A stretch of DNA of 64,000 nt from assembly GCF_005144745.1 (NCBI RefSeq), contig NZ_SWKK01000004.1, positions 62,001-126,000 on the forward strand, in the 5' to 3' direction. Below the pieces are notes generated by a model. That model had not been told where the DNA came from. It saw only the letters and a list, made by a program, of their open reading frames with translations, and searched no databases. This document shows positions 1-8,331 of the stretch, piece by piece (position 1 is the stretch's first letter; each line of letters begins with the position of its first letter). Origin of the DNA: Flavobacterium sp. ASW18X (GTDB lineage: Bacteria > Bacteroidota > Bacteroidia > Flavobacteriales > Flavobacteriaceae). The position numbers and the translations under genes were made by a program.

Positions 1-1184
1 ATAGTTATATTATTAATTTGATGATTTAACTCTGCGTAGCCCATGCCTGCCAATTCACCATTTTTAATGAGAAATACAGATTTTTCCCCTAGTTCTCTAC
101 CTTTATCTATTAGAATGATGTTTCTTTTATACGTGCTAAAGTCCAAAAACAATTCGTGCACCAACTCATTTTGATGTTCTTGGTGCCTTTCCATGTTTAC
201 TCCATACCGCTCTTTTAATTTTTGTAAAAAACTTTTAGCAGACTTTAAGGAAGAAAAACTACTTAATCTAGCATTTCTGTGGTTAGCACGTTCTGCAACT
301 AGATAAATTATACCATCTTCATTCTCTTTAAGATAAATGCCGTGGCTAAACCCTTTTTGATTTGGCTTTTTATTGTATTTAGGTCTGTTTTTACGTATTT
401 CTATAGCTTCCTTAATCAGCCCAGCCAATTCGCCTCCAGTACGTTCATAGCTTACCCGTTTTGTAGATTTTTGTAGTTTACGGGCAAAATCGCCTACATT
501 GGTAAAGTGTTGATTTACTCTTTTTTTAATGTTACTGCTTTTGCTGATGTAGGTTATCTCCCCATCTTTATCGTGCATGTAATAAACACCAGTAGCAGAC
601 GGCAAAGCCTCAATAATATCTATTTGATTAGGAGAGAGTTCACCAAGGTTTTCTTCTTTTATAATCTGTTTTATGATGGTCTTATCGGTATCCTTAGCTA
701 ACAATAGCTTAAATAACTTTAAGGTTGCTATAGCATCTCCATTAGCTCGGTGTCTTTCCCCGACAGGGATGCCTAAAGAGCGGACTAATTTTCCTAAGCT
801 ATGGGATTCTGCATCTGGAATTAACTGTTTAGATAAATCTACGGTACACAGTGTTTTCCGTTTAAAATCGTATCCCAACCTTCTAAATTCTGTACGTAAA
901 ATTCTATAATCAAACTGTGCATTATGTGCTACTAGTACAGCATTTTCCGTTATCTCTACAATTCGTTTGGCAACCTCATGAAATTTAGGTGCAGTAGTTA
1001 GCATTCTTTCGTTAATACCAGTAAGCTTTACAACAAAGGGCTGTATATCTCTTTCTGGATTTATTAAACTTATAAACTGGTCTACAACTTGTTCTCCATT
1101 AAACCTATGGATAGCAATCTCCATAATGCCTTCTTCATTGTACTTACCACCAGTACTTTCTATGTCTAAGATTGCATACATCAT
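1..1184 (-). CDS. Exonuclease (DEDDh) fused to GIY-YIG nuclease domain, 3' part beyond window
   Basis: The reading frame is open from the ATG at 1184 to the window edge, so about 394 residues are visible and the C-terminus is missing. The N-terminus carries the DEDDh exonuclease motif I (ILDIEST, residues 5-11) and near residue 145 the motif III segment HRANGDA, as in DNA polymerase III epsilon subunits. Around residue 200 follows a GIY-YIG-like segment (GVYYMHDK, then ITYISKS), as in UvrC and Cho. This epsilon-plus-UvrC-like arrangement is known in bacterial repair or DNA-processing nucleases; the substrate here is unknown. The start lies 3 bases after the yggS stop, so it is the last visible gene of a minus-strand operon. 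A second ATG directly follows the first. The domain calls are well supported; the precise role is not. Confidence 0.8.
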   Translation of the reverse strand, partial: MMYAILDIESTGGKYNEEGIMEIAIHRFNGEQVVDQFISLINPERDIQPFVVKLTGINERMLTTAPKFHEVAKRIVEITENAVLVAHNAQFDYRILRTEFRRLGYDFKRKTLCTVDLSKQLIPDAESHSLGKLVRSLGIPVGERHRANGDAIATLKLFKLLLAKDTDKTIIKQIIKEENLGELSPNQIDIIEALPSATGVYYMHDKDGEITYISKSSNIKKRVNQHFTNVGDFARKLQKSTKRVSYERTGGELAGLIKEAIEIRKNRPKYNKKPNQKGFSHGIYLKENEDGIIYLVAERANHRNARLSSFSSLKSAKSFLQKLKERYGVNMERHQEHQNELVHELFLDFSTYKRNIILIDKGRELGEKSVFLIKNGELAGMGYAELNHQINNIT

Positions 1185-1187
1185 AGA

Positions 1188-1850
1188 TTATTGGTTGTAA
1201 TTTCTTGCGCCAAAAATACTACTGCCAATGCGTACCATAGTACTACCTTCTTCTATGGCAATTTTATAATCTCCGCTCATCCCCATCGAAAGTATTTCAC
1301 TTTGTGGTAAAAGGTCTTTTGTACTATCAAAAATGGACTTTAAGTATCTAAATTCCTTCCTTACTTGGTTTTTATTATCTGTAAAAGTAGCCATGCCCAT
1401 TAAACCATTAATCTTGATGTTTTTCATTGCATTAAATTCATCAGAATTAATTACGGTCAAAAGTTCTTCTTGGTCCATACCAAATTTGCTGCTTTCTTCT
1501 GCAATATGCATTTGCAGTAAACATTGGATTGTTCTATCCAATTTTTCTGCCTGTTTGTTTATTTCTTTTAGCAATTTAAAGCTATCTACACCGTGTATTA
1601 AACCTACAAATGGTGCCATATACTTTACCTTGTTACGTTGTACATGACCTATCATATGCCATTGAATATCCTTGGGTAGTTCTTCCCATTTCTGGGTCAT
1701 TTCTTGAATTTTATTTTCACCAAAAATACGCTGACCGGCCTCATATGCTTCTAAAACAGCTGCATTTGGTTTAGTTTTAGAAACAGCAACTAGGGTAACA
1801 TGTTCTGGTAGGGTAGCGCGTATTGCTTTTAAATTTTCCTGTATTGCCAT
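1188..1850 (-). CDS. yggS: YggS family PLP-binding protein (PLP homeostasis)
   Basis: This 220-residue protein belongs to the YggS/PROSC family, which binds pyridoxal 5'-phosphate in the cytoplasm and keeps vitamin B6 and amino-acid pools balanced; no enzymatic activity is firmly established for the family. The PLP-binding lysine lies in AVSKTKP (K25). The other family signatures are FGENKIQE near residue 45, SMGMSGDY near 187 and VRIGSSIFG near 205. The length is about normal, with the short N-terminus common in Bacteroidota. The start at 1850 is 4 bases downstream of the DUF1015 gene stop, and its stop is 3 bases before the exonuclease gene, so it is translated from a multigene message. Confidence 0.93.
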   Translation of the reverse strand: MAIQENLKAIRATLPEHVTLVAVSKTKPNAAVLEAYEAGQRIFGENKIQEMTQKWEELPKDIQWHMIGHVQRNKVKYMAPFVGLIHGVDSFKLLKEINKQAEKLDRTIQCLLQMHIAEESSKFGMDQEELLTVINSDEFNAMKNIKINGLMGMATFTDNKNQVRKEFRYLKSIFDSTKDLLPQSEILSMGMSGDYKIAIEEGSTMVRIGSSIFGARNYNQ

Positions 1851-1853
1851 GGG

Positions 1854-3089
1854 CTATAGTTCGTATATAGTAAGTCCGCTTCTTAGTTTAGGTTCAATAT
1901 AAGTGCTTTTTGGTGGCATCACAAGCCCTGCATCTGCAATCTGTCTTATTTCTTCTATTGTAATAGGGACAAGGCTAAAGCCAACTTTAAACTCGCCCTT
2001 ATCAATACAATCTTTCATTTTTATAAGGTTATGCTTGCCGTAACCATAAGATATACGTTCATCATTCCGTAAATCCGTTATCCCCAAAATCGGCTCTAGA
2101 ATAGTTTTGTATAGAATTTGAGTGTCTAACTTACTTAAGGCATCTGTAAAAGTATAAGATTGTTTTCTAAGGTAAAGCATGTAAAATTCGCCATCTAAAT
2201 ACATACTAAAATGATGCTTTTTTAAAGGACGATTACCGTTGTTTGAATTTTGCTCAATTCTAAAATAGGTATCTAATTTAATTAGAAACTCTTCTTTGGT
2301 TAAACCGTTTAGGTCCTTCACCATACGGTTGAAATCATAGATTTTAACTTGATGTTCAGGTATAAGATAACTCATAAAATAGTTATAGGCCTCTTGCCCT
2401 GTATGGTTGGGGTTGTTTTGTTTAATTTCATTTGCCAATAAGCTAGAGGAGGCGCTCCTATGATGCCCATCTGCAATATACATTTGGCTTATTTCTTTAA
2501 AAGCATTTTGTATGGCGTTTAATGGGGTATTGTCTGTTACTCGCCATAAAGTGTGGGTGACTTTGTCTGTGCACGTAAAATGGTATTCAGGGTCTTTTTT
2601 TGTCTCTGCCTTAAGAAGTGATGCAATAGTTTCGTTGTCTTTATAAGTAATTAAAACGGGTTCCGCATTAAATCCAACCGTTTGCAAATAATTGGCAAAA
2701 AGTGTTTCTCTACTTTCTAAGGTATTCTCGTGCTGTTTAATTAATCCCTTATCATAATCACTTACACTGGTAGCGCAGAATAGTCCAAGGCATTTAAAGT
2801 TTTCTTTTTTTATTTGATAGAGGTAAAAGCAGGGTGTATTATCCTTTATAAATGTTTTTTCTTCTAAAAATTCCCAATAGCGGTTTTTTACCAATTTAAA
2901 ACGTTCTTCACCAGATAGACTTTTATGGAATTTAAATCCAGGATTAATTATGTGCAAAAAAGAGAAAGGATTGTGTTCTAAAGTGCACTGTAATTCTTTT
3001 TCTGAGTATTCCTCGTAGGAGCGAGAGGCCACCAAGGCCACTTTGTCCTTGGCGGGTCTTATCGCCTTAAAAGGTTTTATCAACGCCAT
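1854..3089 (-). CDS. DUF1015 family protein
   Basis: The 411-residue protein matches the DUF1015 family from its N-terminal signature (IKPFKAIRP, then EEYSEKEL) and the YIADGHHRSASS segment near residue 210, which is conserved in this family. It has no signal peptide and is presumably cytoplasmic. The family is widespread, is often found near serine biosynthesis genes in Bacteroidota, and has no settled biochemical function. It lies between a 3-hydroxyacyl-CoA dehydrogenase gene (4-base gap) and yggS (4-base gap), so it is co-transcribed with them. The conserved histidines in the DGHH motif suggest metal or phosphate binding, which is inference. Confidence 0.85.
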   Translation of the reverse strand: MALIKPFKAIRPAKDKVALVASRSYEEYSEKELQCTLEHNPFSFLHIINPGFKFHKSLSGEERFKLVKNRYWEFLEEKTFIKDNTPCFYLYQIKKENFKCLGLFCATSVSDYDKGLIKQHENTLESRETLFANYLQTVGFNAEPVLITYKDNETIASLLKAETKKDPEYHFTCTDKVTHTLWRVTDNTPLNAIQNAFKEISQMYIADGHHRSASSSLLANEIKQNNPNHTGQEAYNYFMSYLIPEHQVKIYDFNRMVKDLNGLTKEEFLIKLDTYFRIEQNSNNGNRPLKKHHFSMYLDGEFYMLYLRKQSYTFTDALSKLDTQILYKTILEPILGITDLRNDERISYGYGKHNLIKMKDCIDKGEFKVGFSLVPITIEEIRQIADAGLVMPPKSTYIEPKLRSGLTIYEL

Positions 3090-3092
3090 AAA

Positions 3093-3980
3093 TTACGCGA
3101 ACTGTTTTGCTACTTTTTCTGCCTTTTTGACTTCTGAATAATCATAAAATCCTTCGCCTGACTTTACACCTAATTTACCCGCCATTACCATATTTACCAA
3201 TAAAGGACATGGGGCATATTTCGGATTTTTGAAACCATCATACATTACTTTCAAAATAGAAAGACATACATCTAGACCAATAAAATCTGCCAATTGTAAT
3301 GGCCCCATTGGATGTGCCATTCCCAATTTCATTACGGTATCTATTTCTTGAACGCCAGCTACACCATTATACAAGGTTTCAATGGCTTCATTAATCATTG
3401 GCATAAGAATTCTGTTAGCAACAAAACCAGGATAATCATTAACTTCTGTAGGGGTCTTACCAAGATTTTTAGAAAGTTCCATAATAGTGGCTGTTACCTC
3501 GTCAGTAGTGTTGTAACCACGGATAATTTCTACCAATTTCATGATAGGTACAGGGTTCATAAAGTGCATACCAATTACCTTTTCTGGTCTATTGGTGGCA
3601 GCAGCAATCTGCGTTATACTGATAGAAGAAGTATTGGTAGCTAAAATGGTTTTTTCTGAACAAATTAGGTCCAGTTCTTTAAAAATTTTTAATTTGATAT
3701 CATGGTTTTCTGTAGCAGCTTCCACTACTAAATCTACCTGATTTACACCCTCTTTTAAAATGGTGTGTGTAGCAATATTATTTAGCGTATTTATTTTATC
3801 TTGCTCGCTAATACGTTCTTTAGCTAGCATCCGGTCTAAATTTTTGGTAATAGTTAGCATGCCTTTATCTAGAGCATCTTGGCTAATATCTATTAAATTT
3901 ACTTGATAGCCGTTTTGTGCAAAAACGTGGGCAATACCGTTACCCATGGTTCCTGCACCGATTACTGCAATTGTATTCAT
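3093..3980 (-). CDS. 3-hydroxyacyl-CoA (3-hydroxybutyryl-CoA) dehydrogenase
   Basis: The 295-residue enzyme has the NAD-binding fingerprint IGAGTMGNGI at residues 7-16, the catalytic HFMNPVP segment near residue 140, and GFVANRI at the junction to the C-terminal helical domain. It is the short single-function form (about 290 residues) that oxidises 3-hydroxyacyl-CoA, typically 3-hydroxybutyryl-CoA, with NAD(P)+, and it acts in beta-oxidation or butanoate metabolism. It is the second gene of the operon, 12 bases after the Gfo/Idh/MocA gene. No thiolase or enoyl-CoA hydratase is nearby, so the exact pathway cannot be read from context. Confidence 0.9.
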   Translation of the reverse strand: MNTIAVIGAGTMGNGIAHVFAQNGYQVNLIDISQDALDKGMLTITKNLDRMLAKERISEQDKINTLNNIATHTILKEGVNQVDLVVEAATENHDIKLKIFKELDLICSEKTILATNTSSISITQIAAATNRPEKVIGMHFMNPVPIMKLVEIIRGYNTTDEVTATIMELSKNLGKTPTEVNDYPGFVANRILMPMINEAIETLYNGVAGVQEIDTVMKLGMAHPMGPLQLADFIGLDVCLSILKVMYDGFKNPKYAPCPLLVNMVMAGKLGVKSGEGFYDYSEVKKAEKVAKQFA

Positions 3981-3992
3981 TTTATTTAGTCT

Positions 3993-4964
3993 TTAGTTGT
4001 TGTTTTCAAAAGAAGAAATGATGGCTAAAGCCACACGTAAAGCTTCTGTCCCGTCTGCCAAACTAACAACAGGGGTCTTATTGTTGGCAATGGCATCAGC
4101 AAAAGTTTCTAGCTCGTCTAAAATGGCATTGTTCGGTGCTATTTCGGGATTTTCAAAATAAATTTGTTTCTTTTCGCCCTCAGCATTTTGTAAAATCATA
4201 TCAAAATCACCTGGTTGCTCTGGAGCATCTTTCATTTTAACTACTTCTACTTTTTTCTCTAGAAAATCTACAGAGATATAGGCATCTTTTTGAAAGAAAC
4301 GTGATTTACGCATATTTTTTAAGGAAATGCGACTTGCAGTTAAATTGGCAACACAACCATTTTCAAACTCAATACGAGCGTTTGCGATATCTGGCGAATT
4401 ACTGATAACAGAAACACCACTAGCGTTTATATTTTTTACTTTACTGGGTACAACGCTGAGAATTACATCAATATCATGTATCATTAAATCTAAAACTACA
4501 GGTACATCTGTACCTCTAGGATTAAATTCTGCTAATCTATGGGTTTCTATAAACATAGGGTTATCTACCTTATGTTTTACAGATAAAAAGGCGGGGTTAA
4601 AACGTTCTACATGGCCTATTTGTCCTTTAACCTTATGTTTTTCTGCAAGTGCAATTAGGGTTTCTGCTTCTTCTATGGTATTGGTAATAGGTTTTTCTAT
4701 AAAAACGTGTTTGCCTTTTTCTATAGCTTTCTTTGCACAATCAAAATGAGACAGCGTAGGGGTTACAATGTCTACTACATCTACCTCTTCTATTAAGGTA
4801 TTAATATTAGCAAAGTAGGTGTAACCAAATTCTTTACAAACTTTTTGAGCATTAATTTCATCTGGGTCATGGAATCCAACAAGTATATACTTCTCTGATT
4901 GGTTTAACAGTCTAAGATGTATTTTTCCTAAATGTCCTGCTCCTAAAACGCCTACTTTTAGCAT
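3993..4964 (-). CDS. Gfo/Idh/MocA family NAD(P)-dependent oxidoreductase
   Basis: The 323-residue protein starts with a Rossmann fold (GVLGAGHLGKIH, residues 5-16), has the EKPI motif at 90-93 that is diagnostic for Gfo/Idh/MocA enzymes, and a GHVERFNP segment near 118-125 that leads into the C-terminal alpha/beta substrate domain. Members oxidise or reduce sugar and inositol derivatives or biliverdin-like substrates; the substrate here cannot be deduced. It is the first gene of the minus-strand operon and has a promoter -7 box just upstream. Confidence 0.85.
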   Translation of the reverse strand: MLKVGVLGAGHLGKIHLRLLNQSEKYILVGFHDPDEINAQKVCKEFGYTYFANINTLIEEVDVVDIVTPTLSHFDCAKKAIEKGKHVFIEKPITNTIEEAETLIALAEKHKVKGQIGHVERFNPAFLSVKHKVDNPMFIETHRLAEFNPRGTDVPVVLDLMIHDIDVILSVVPSKVKNINASGVSVISNSPDIANARIEFENGCVANLTASRISLKNMRKSRFFQKDAYISVDFLEKKVEVVKMKDAPEQPGDFDMILQNAEGEKKQIYFENPEIAPNNAILDELETFADAIANNKTPVVSLADGTEALRVALAIISSFENNN

Positions 4965-4979
4965 GTACTATAGTTTTTT

Positions 4980-4987
4980 CAAAAATA
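4980..4987 (-). promoter_or_regulatory. Probable -7 box of the Gfo/Idh-to-exonuclease operon
   Basis: On the minus strand this reads TATTTTTG, a full match to the Bacteroidota -7 consensus TAnnTTTG, 15 bases before the ATG at 4964. I find no clear TTG at the -33 distance. It is placed back to back with the promoter region of pcm. Confidence 0.45.
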
Positions 4988-5030
4988 AGGATATCGCATT
5001 AAAAGGGTGTGATTTTTTTAAAGAGTTCAG

Positions 5031-5038
5031 TAATTTTG
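5031..5038 (+). promoter_or_regulatory. Probable -7 box of pcm
   Basis: TAATTTTG matches TAnnTTTG and lies 16 bases before the pcm ATG. A -33 TTG is not obvious. Confidence 0.4.
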
Positions 5039-5054
5039 AGAACCAAACCAAAAC

Positions 5055-5696
5055 ATGCGAGATACGTTAAAACATAAAGGGATGCGCAATAAGTTGGCAA
5101 ACTTATTGGCCGCTAAGGGTATAGAAGATGAGAAAGTATTAGCTGCGATAAGAGAGGTGCCTAGACATCTATTTTTAGATAGTAGTTTTGAAGCTCACGC
5201 TTACCAAGATAAAGCTTTCCCGATAGGTGCTGAGCAAACTATTTCTCAACCCTATACCGTTGCTTTTCAAAGTCAATTGTTGCAGGTTAAACCAAACGAT
5301 AAAATTTTAGAGATAGGAACGGGTAGCGGTTATCAAACCTCTGTGTTGCTAAAATTAAAAGCAAGAGTGTATACTATAGAGCGCCAGCTAGAGCTTTTTA
5401 AGGCCACCAGTAGGTTTTTTGGCAAAATGGGCTACAGGCCTAAAAAGCATATTTTTGGTGATGGTTACAAAGGATTGCCAGAAGAAGCACCTTTTAACGG
5501 TATAATTGTAACTGCTGGAGCACCAGAAGTGCCCAAAGCGCTATTATCACAATTAGCAGTTGGGGGCAGATTGGTTATTCCTGTTGGTATAGAAGACCAA
5601 ATCATGACTCTTTATGTGCGTAAAAGTGAGAAAGAATTTGAGAAAACTACCTTCGGAAATTTCAGATTTGTACCCTTGTTAGAAGATAAAAATTAG
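5055..5696 (+). CDS. pcm: Protein-L-isoaspartate O-methyltransferase
   Basis: The 213-residue enzyme transfers a methyl group from S-adenosylmethionine to isoaspartyl residues and so starts the repair of aged proteins in the cytoplasm. The family signature [15 protein letters not shown] lies at residues 56-70 and the SAM-binding glycine motif [10 protein letters not shown] at 86-95. Length and motif spacing are normal. It is transcribed alone, divergent from the upstream operon, and its stop codon overlaps the convergent smpB stop by 4 bases. Confidence 0.93.
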   Translation: MRDTLKHKGMRNKLANLLAAKGIEDEKVLAAIREVPRHLFLDSSFEAHAYQDKAFPIGAEQTISQPYTVAFQSQLLQVKPNDKILEIGTGSGYQTSVLLKLKARVYTIERQLELFKATSRFFGKMGYRPKKHIFGDGYKGLPEEAPFNGIIVTAGAPEVPKALLSQLAVGGRLVIPVGIEDQIMTLYVRKSEKEFEKTTFGNFRFVPLLEDKN

Positions 5697-6151
5697 TTAT
5701 TAAAGTTCTTTTTAACTCGAGCTAAATTACGCTTGCTGTCTCTATCCTTTATAGTTTCTCGCTTATCGTATTGTTTTTTACCTTTTGCCAAGGCAATATT
5801 CATTTTAGCAAGTCCTCTATCGTTAATAAACAGATTTAGAGGAACAATGGTTAAGCCACTAGTGGCAACCTCCTTATGTAATTTTTTAAGTTCTCGTTTG
5901 TTAAGTAGTAATTTACGTTCAGCTTTAGGTAAGTGGTTATAATGGCCGCCATAACTGTACTCATCTACCTGCATGTTTATAATAAATAACTCTCCTTTTT
6001 TGTTAAACTCGCAAAAACTTTGGGAAATAGACGCTTTCCCCAGCCTTATAGATTTTATCTCTGTTCCAGATAAAACAATCCCCGCGGTATATTTATCCAA
6101 GATTTCATAATCGAACTTGGCTCTCTTATTTTTTATGTTGATGTTATTCAT
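5693..6151 (-). CDS. smpB: SsrA-binding protein SmpB
   Basis: The 152-residue protein binds tmRNA and brings it to stalled ribosomes for trans-translation. The N-terminus ([10 protein letters not shown], then [14 protein letters not shown]) is diagnostic for SmpB, and the C-terminal tail is rich in Lys and Arg (KRETIKDRD, then ARVKK), as needed for insertion into the mRNA channel. A TATTTTTG box on the minus strand at 6157-6164 lies very close to the ATG, so the leader would be extremely short. It converges on pcm with a 4-base overlap. The ssrA gene itself is not in this window. Confidence 0.95.
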   Translation of the reverse strand: MNNINIKNKRAKFDYEILDKYTAGIVLSGTEIKSIRLGKASISQSFCEFNKKGELFIINMQVDEYSYGGHYNHLPKAERKLLLNKRELKKLHKEVATSGLTIVPLNLFINDRGLAKMNIALAKGKKQYDKRETIKDRDSKRNLARVKKNFNN

Positions 6152-6230
6152 TAAGACAAAAATAAGGGTTCTACTTTAATTTGTAATGTTGCATTCGTTT
6201 TTGCGATTAACTGATAAAATAAAGGATATC

Positions 6231-6965
6231 ATGAAAAGGATTTTGACGGTAATGTTTTGCATTGGACTATTTTATTCTTGTCATCAAGAAGAAAAAATAA
6301 ATGCACAGCAAATTGTAGATAAAGCAATTGCAGAAAGTGGGGGTATTTTATGGGAGACCCACAAAGTTACTTTTCAATTTAGGGAAAAGATGTATTCCAG
6401 TGACTATATTAACGGAAAGATGCAATTAACAAGAGAGTTTGTTAGCGGAGATAGCATAATTTTAGATACGAAGTATGATGGTAAGTTCACTAGGACTATA
6501 AATGACTCCATTGCCTTTTTAGCAGATACTACAGCGCGTAAATATGATAACTCCGTAAATTCAGTACACTATTTTGCTAAATTACCTTATGGTTTAAATG
6601 ATGCTGCTGTAAACAAACAGTTTTTAGGAACAGAAACTATAAATGGAAAACAGTACTATAAAATTCAGATAGATTTTGACCAGACTAATGGTGGAGACGA
6701 TTTTGAAGACGTTTATCACTATTGGATTGGTAAAGAAGATTTTAAAGTAGATTATTTAGCGTATACGTTTACGGTAAACGGAGGAGGAGTACGTTTTAGA
6801 AGGGCCTACAACGAGCGTTATATAGGTAAAATACGCTTTGTAGATTATGAAAATTACAAGCCGCGTAAGCACGTAAAATTTTCTAAAATTGCAGAGGCAT
6901 TTGTTGGCAAAGAATTAGAATTAGTGTCTAAAATTGAACTGGAGAATATTAGAGTGGAACAATAG
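6231..6965 (+). CDS. DUF6503-like outer lipoprotein
   Basis: I chose the ATG at 6231 because it gives a clean lipoprotein signal peptide (MKRILTVMFCIGLFYSC, lipid Cys at residue 17); an ATG at 6186 would add a stretch that spoils it. The mature 228 residues include AIAESGGILWETHKVTF and the late RRAYNERYIGKIRFVDYEN stretch. The protein resembles the flavobacterial DUF6503 group of beta-rich lipoproteins, whose function is unknown. It is likely anchored in the outer membrane. It has its own transcription unit between smpB and a convergent phosphatase gene (2-base gap). Confidence 0.7.
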   Translation: MKRILTVMFCIGLFYSCHQEEKINAQQIVDKAIAESGGILWETHKVTFQFREKMYSSDYINGKMQLTREFVSGDSIILDTKYDGKFTRTINDSIAFLADTTARKYDNSVNSVHYFAKLPYGLNDAAVNKQFLGTETINGKQYYKIQIDFDQTNGGDDFEDVYHYWIGKEDFKVDYLAYTFTVNGGGVRFRRAYNERYIGKIRFVDYENYKPRKHVKFSKIAEAFVGKELELVSKIELENIRVEQ

Positions 6966-6967
6966 TG

Positions 6968-7546
6968 TTAGTTTTGATAAGCTTGTACATATTCCACCCT
7001 AGTTTGCGCAACTTGCCCTGTGCTGTCGGCTAATTTTACAATGTACATATTGCCATTATTATCATCGCTCATAGGCTCATATTTTTCTTTCCCTATAAGC
7101 TTATTAGCTAGAGCAGGGGTAGTATTGCTGTGGCCAACAATTAAAACATTGCCGCCAAAATTTTCTCTCAGTAATTGTTTTGTATCTATGGTATTAGGAT
7201 TATAGAGTTGTATCTCTATATTGTGTTTTACAGACGCAGGAGCAGCCGTCATACGTGTCCTTTTGTAGTCTGTAGAATAGATAGCATCTAGTTGTAAAGT
7301 ATCAAAAACATTAGCCCAGAGCATGGCTCTGCCTAAGCCATCTTGTGTAAGTTCAGGGTCATTATTCTCTGGATTACTACGGTCTTTTTCTGCGTGTCTT
7401 ATCAAATAAAACGTTGTAATAACAGGAGCTTTTGCAGAAACGGGTGTTTTGGAATCTTTTTTACATGCTATAAATACAGTTCCTAGCATTAACAGTACTA
7501 ATAATTGCCATTTTGTATTGCGTTTTATATAAAGTAGCTCGTTCAT
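6968..7546 (-). CDS. Histidine phosphatase family (SixA-like) lipoprotein
   Basis: The 192-residue protein has a hydrophobic signal ending in the lipobox VFIAC (Cys28), so the enzyme is probably an envelope lipoprotein. The catalytic domain carries LIRHAEK (R50, H51) and VGHSNTTP (H139), the two halves of the histidine phosphatase (phosphoglycerate-mutase-like) active site. It is short like SixA, so it could remove phosphate from phosphohistidine or small molecules; the substrate is not known. It converges on the DUF6503 gene. Confidence 0.8.
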   Translation of the reverse strand: MNELLYIKRNTKWQLLVLLMLGTVFIACKKDSKTPVSAKAPVITTFYLIRHAEKDRSNPENNDPELTQDGLGRAMLWANVFDTLQLDAIYSTDYKRTRMTAAPASVKHNIEIQLYNPNTIDTKQLLRENFGGNVLIVGHSNTTPALANKLIGKEKYEPMSDDNNGNMYIVKLADSTGQVAQTRVEYVQAYQN

Positions 7547-7637
7547 TATCTGGTATTATTTGGTCTGTAGGCAGCAGTATTCCCATAACGCAAAATGTTA
7601 GGGTTTATTTTATGAGTATAAAGGTAACCCACCGTTC

Positions 7638-8234
7638 CTATTTTTTTAATTCGCCATTTACTAAATAGGTTAAATAAGTAGCGGTATTACTTAAGTATTT
7701 GCGGTCGTTAGCCATAGTAGCCATGGCTACCGCACCCTGTAGCATGGTGTACAGTTGCTTTGCAAATTGTAATGGGGGAACGGATAGCTTTATTTCTTGC
7801 TGATTAAGTCCGTTTTCTAGAACCAAGGCTATTTTACCCTCTAACTCTTTTATGGTTTCTTTATTGGCAGCTGCTAGTAAATCATTATTATGTTTTGCAT
7901 CTACACCTGTATTCAAAATGGGACAACCACCTAGTTCAGCCGTAAATACATCATACTGTTTGTAAAAGCTCAAAAGGTTATTCAATTTTGTTATTGCAGA
8001 ACCTTCTACTGTTAATACTTCATCAAATTTGGTTAAAAGTATATTTTTATTGTATTCAAAAGCAGCAAGTGCTAAGGCTTCTTTGTTTTCAAAATTACCA
8101 TAAATAGCACCCTTTGTTAATCCTGTAGCTTCGGTTAAATGGCTCATACTTGTGCCTACGTAACCATGTTTGCTAAAGATAGGTGCAACCGTTTCTATAA
8201 TGTACTTTGTGGTACGTTCCGCTTTTGTGGTCAT
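7638..8234 (-). CDS. TetR/AcrR family transcriptional regulator
   Basis: The 198-residue protein has an N-terminal TetR helix-turn-helix (residues 9-55, with HGYVGTSMSHLTEATGL and KGAIYGNFENKEALALAAF in that order) and a helical ligand-binding C-terminus containing GGCPILNTG, as in the YxaF/LmrA-like subgroup. It is probably a repressor that responds to a small molecule. No efflux or enzyme gene is directly linked, since its neighbours are a clpB terminator upstream and the phosphatase gene downstream, so its target is not visible. Confidence 0.88.
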   Translation of the reverse strand: MTTKAERTTKYIIETVAPIFSKHGYVGTSMSHLTEATGLTKGAIYGNFENKEALALAAFEYNKNILLTKFDEVLTVEGSAITKLNNLLSFYKQYDVFTAELGGCPILNTGVDAKHNNDLLAAANKETIKELEGKIALVLENGLNQQEIKLSVPPLQFAKQLYTMLQGAVAMATMANDRKYLSNTATYLTYLVNGELKK

Positions 8235-8280
8235 GATTTAAGTGCTTTTATTGCTAAGATACTATAAATACTGATAGGTA

Positions 8281-8310
8281 TAAAAAAAGACCCCTTAATT
8301 TAGGGGTCTT
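8281..8310 (-). terminator. Rho-independent terminator of clpB
   Basis: The perfect stem AAGACCCCT/AGGGGTCTT with a 5-base loop is followed on the minus strand by a run of seven T, 21 bases after the clpB stop. Confidence 0.9.
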
Positions 8311-8331
8311 AACACGCAAGTTTATAGGATT

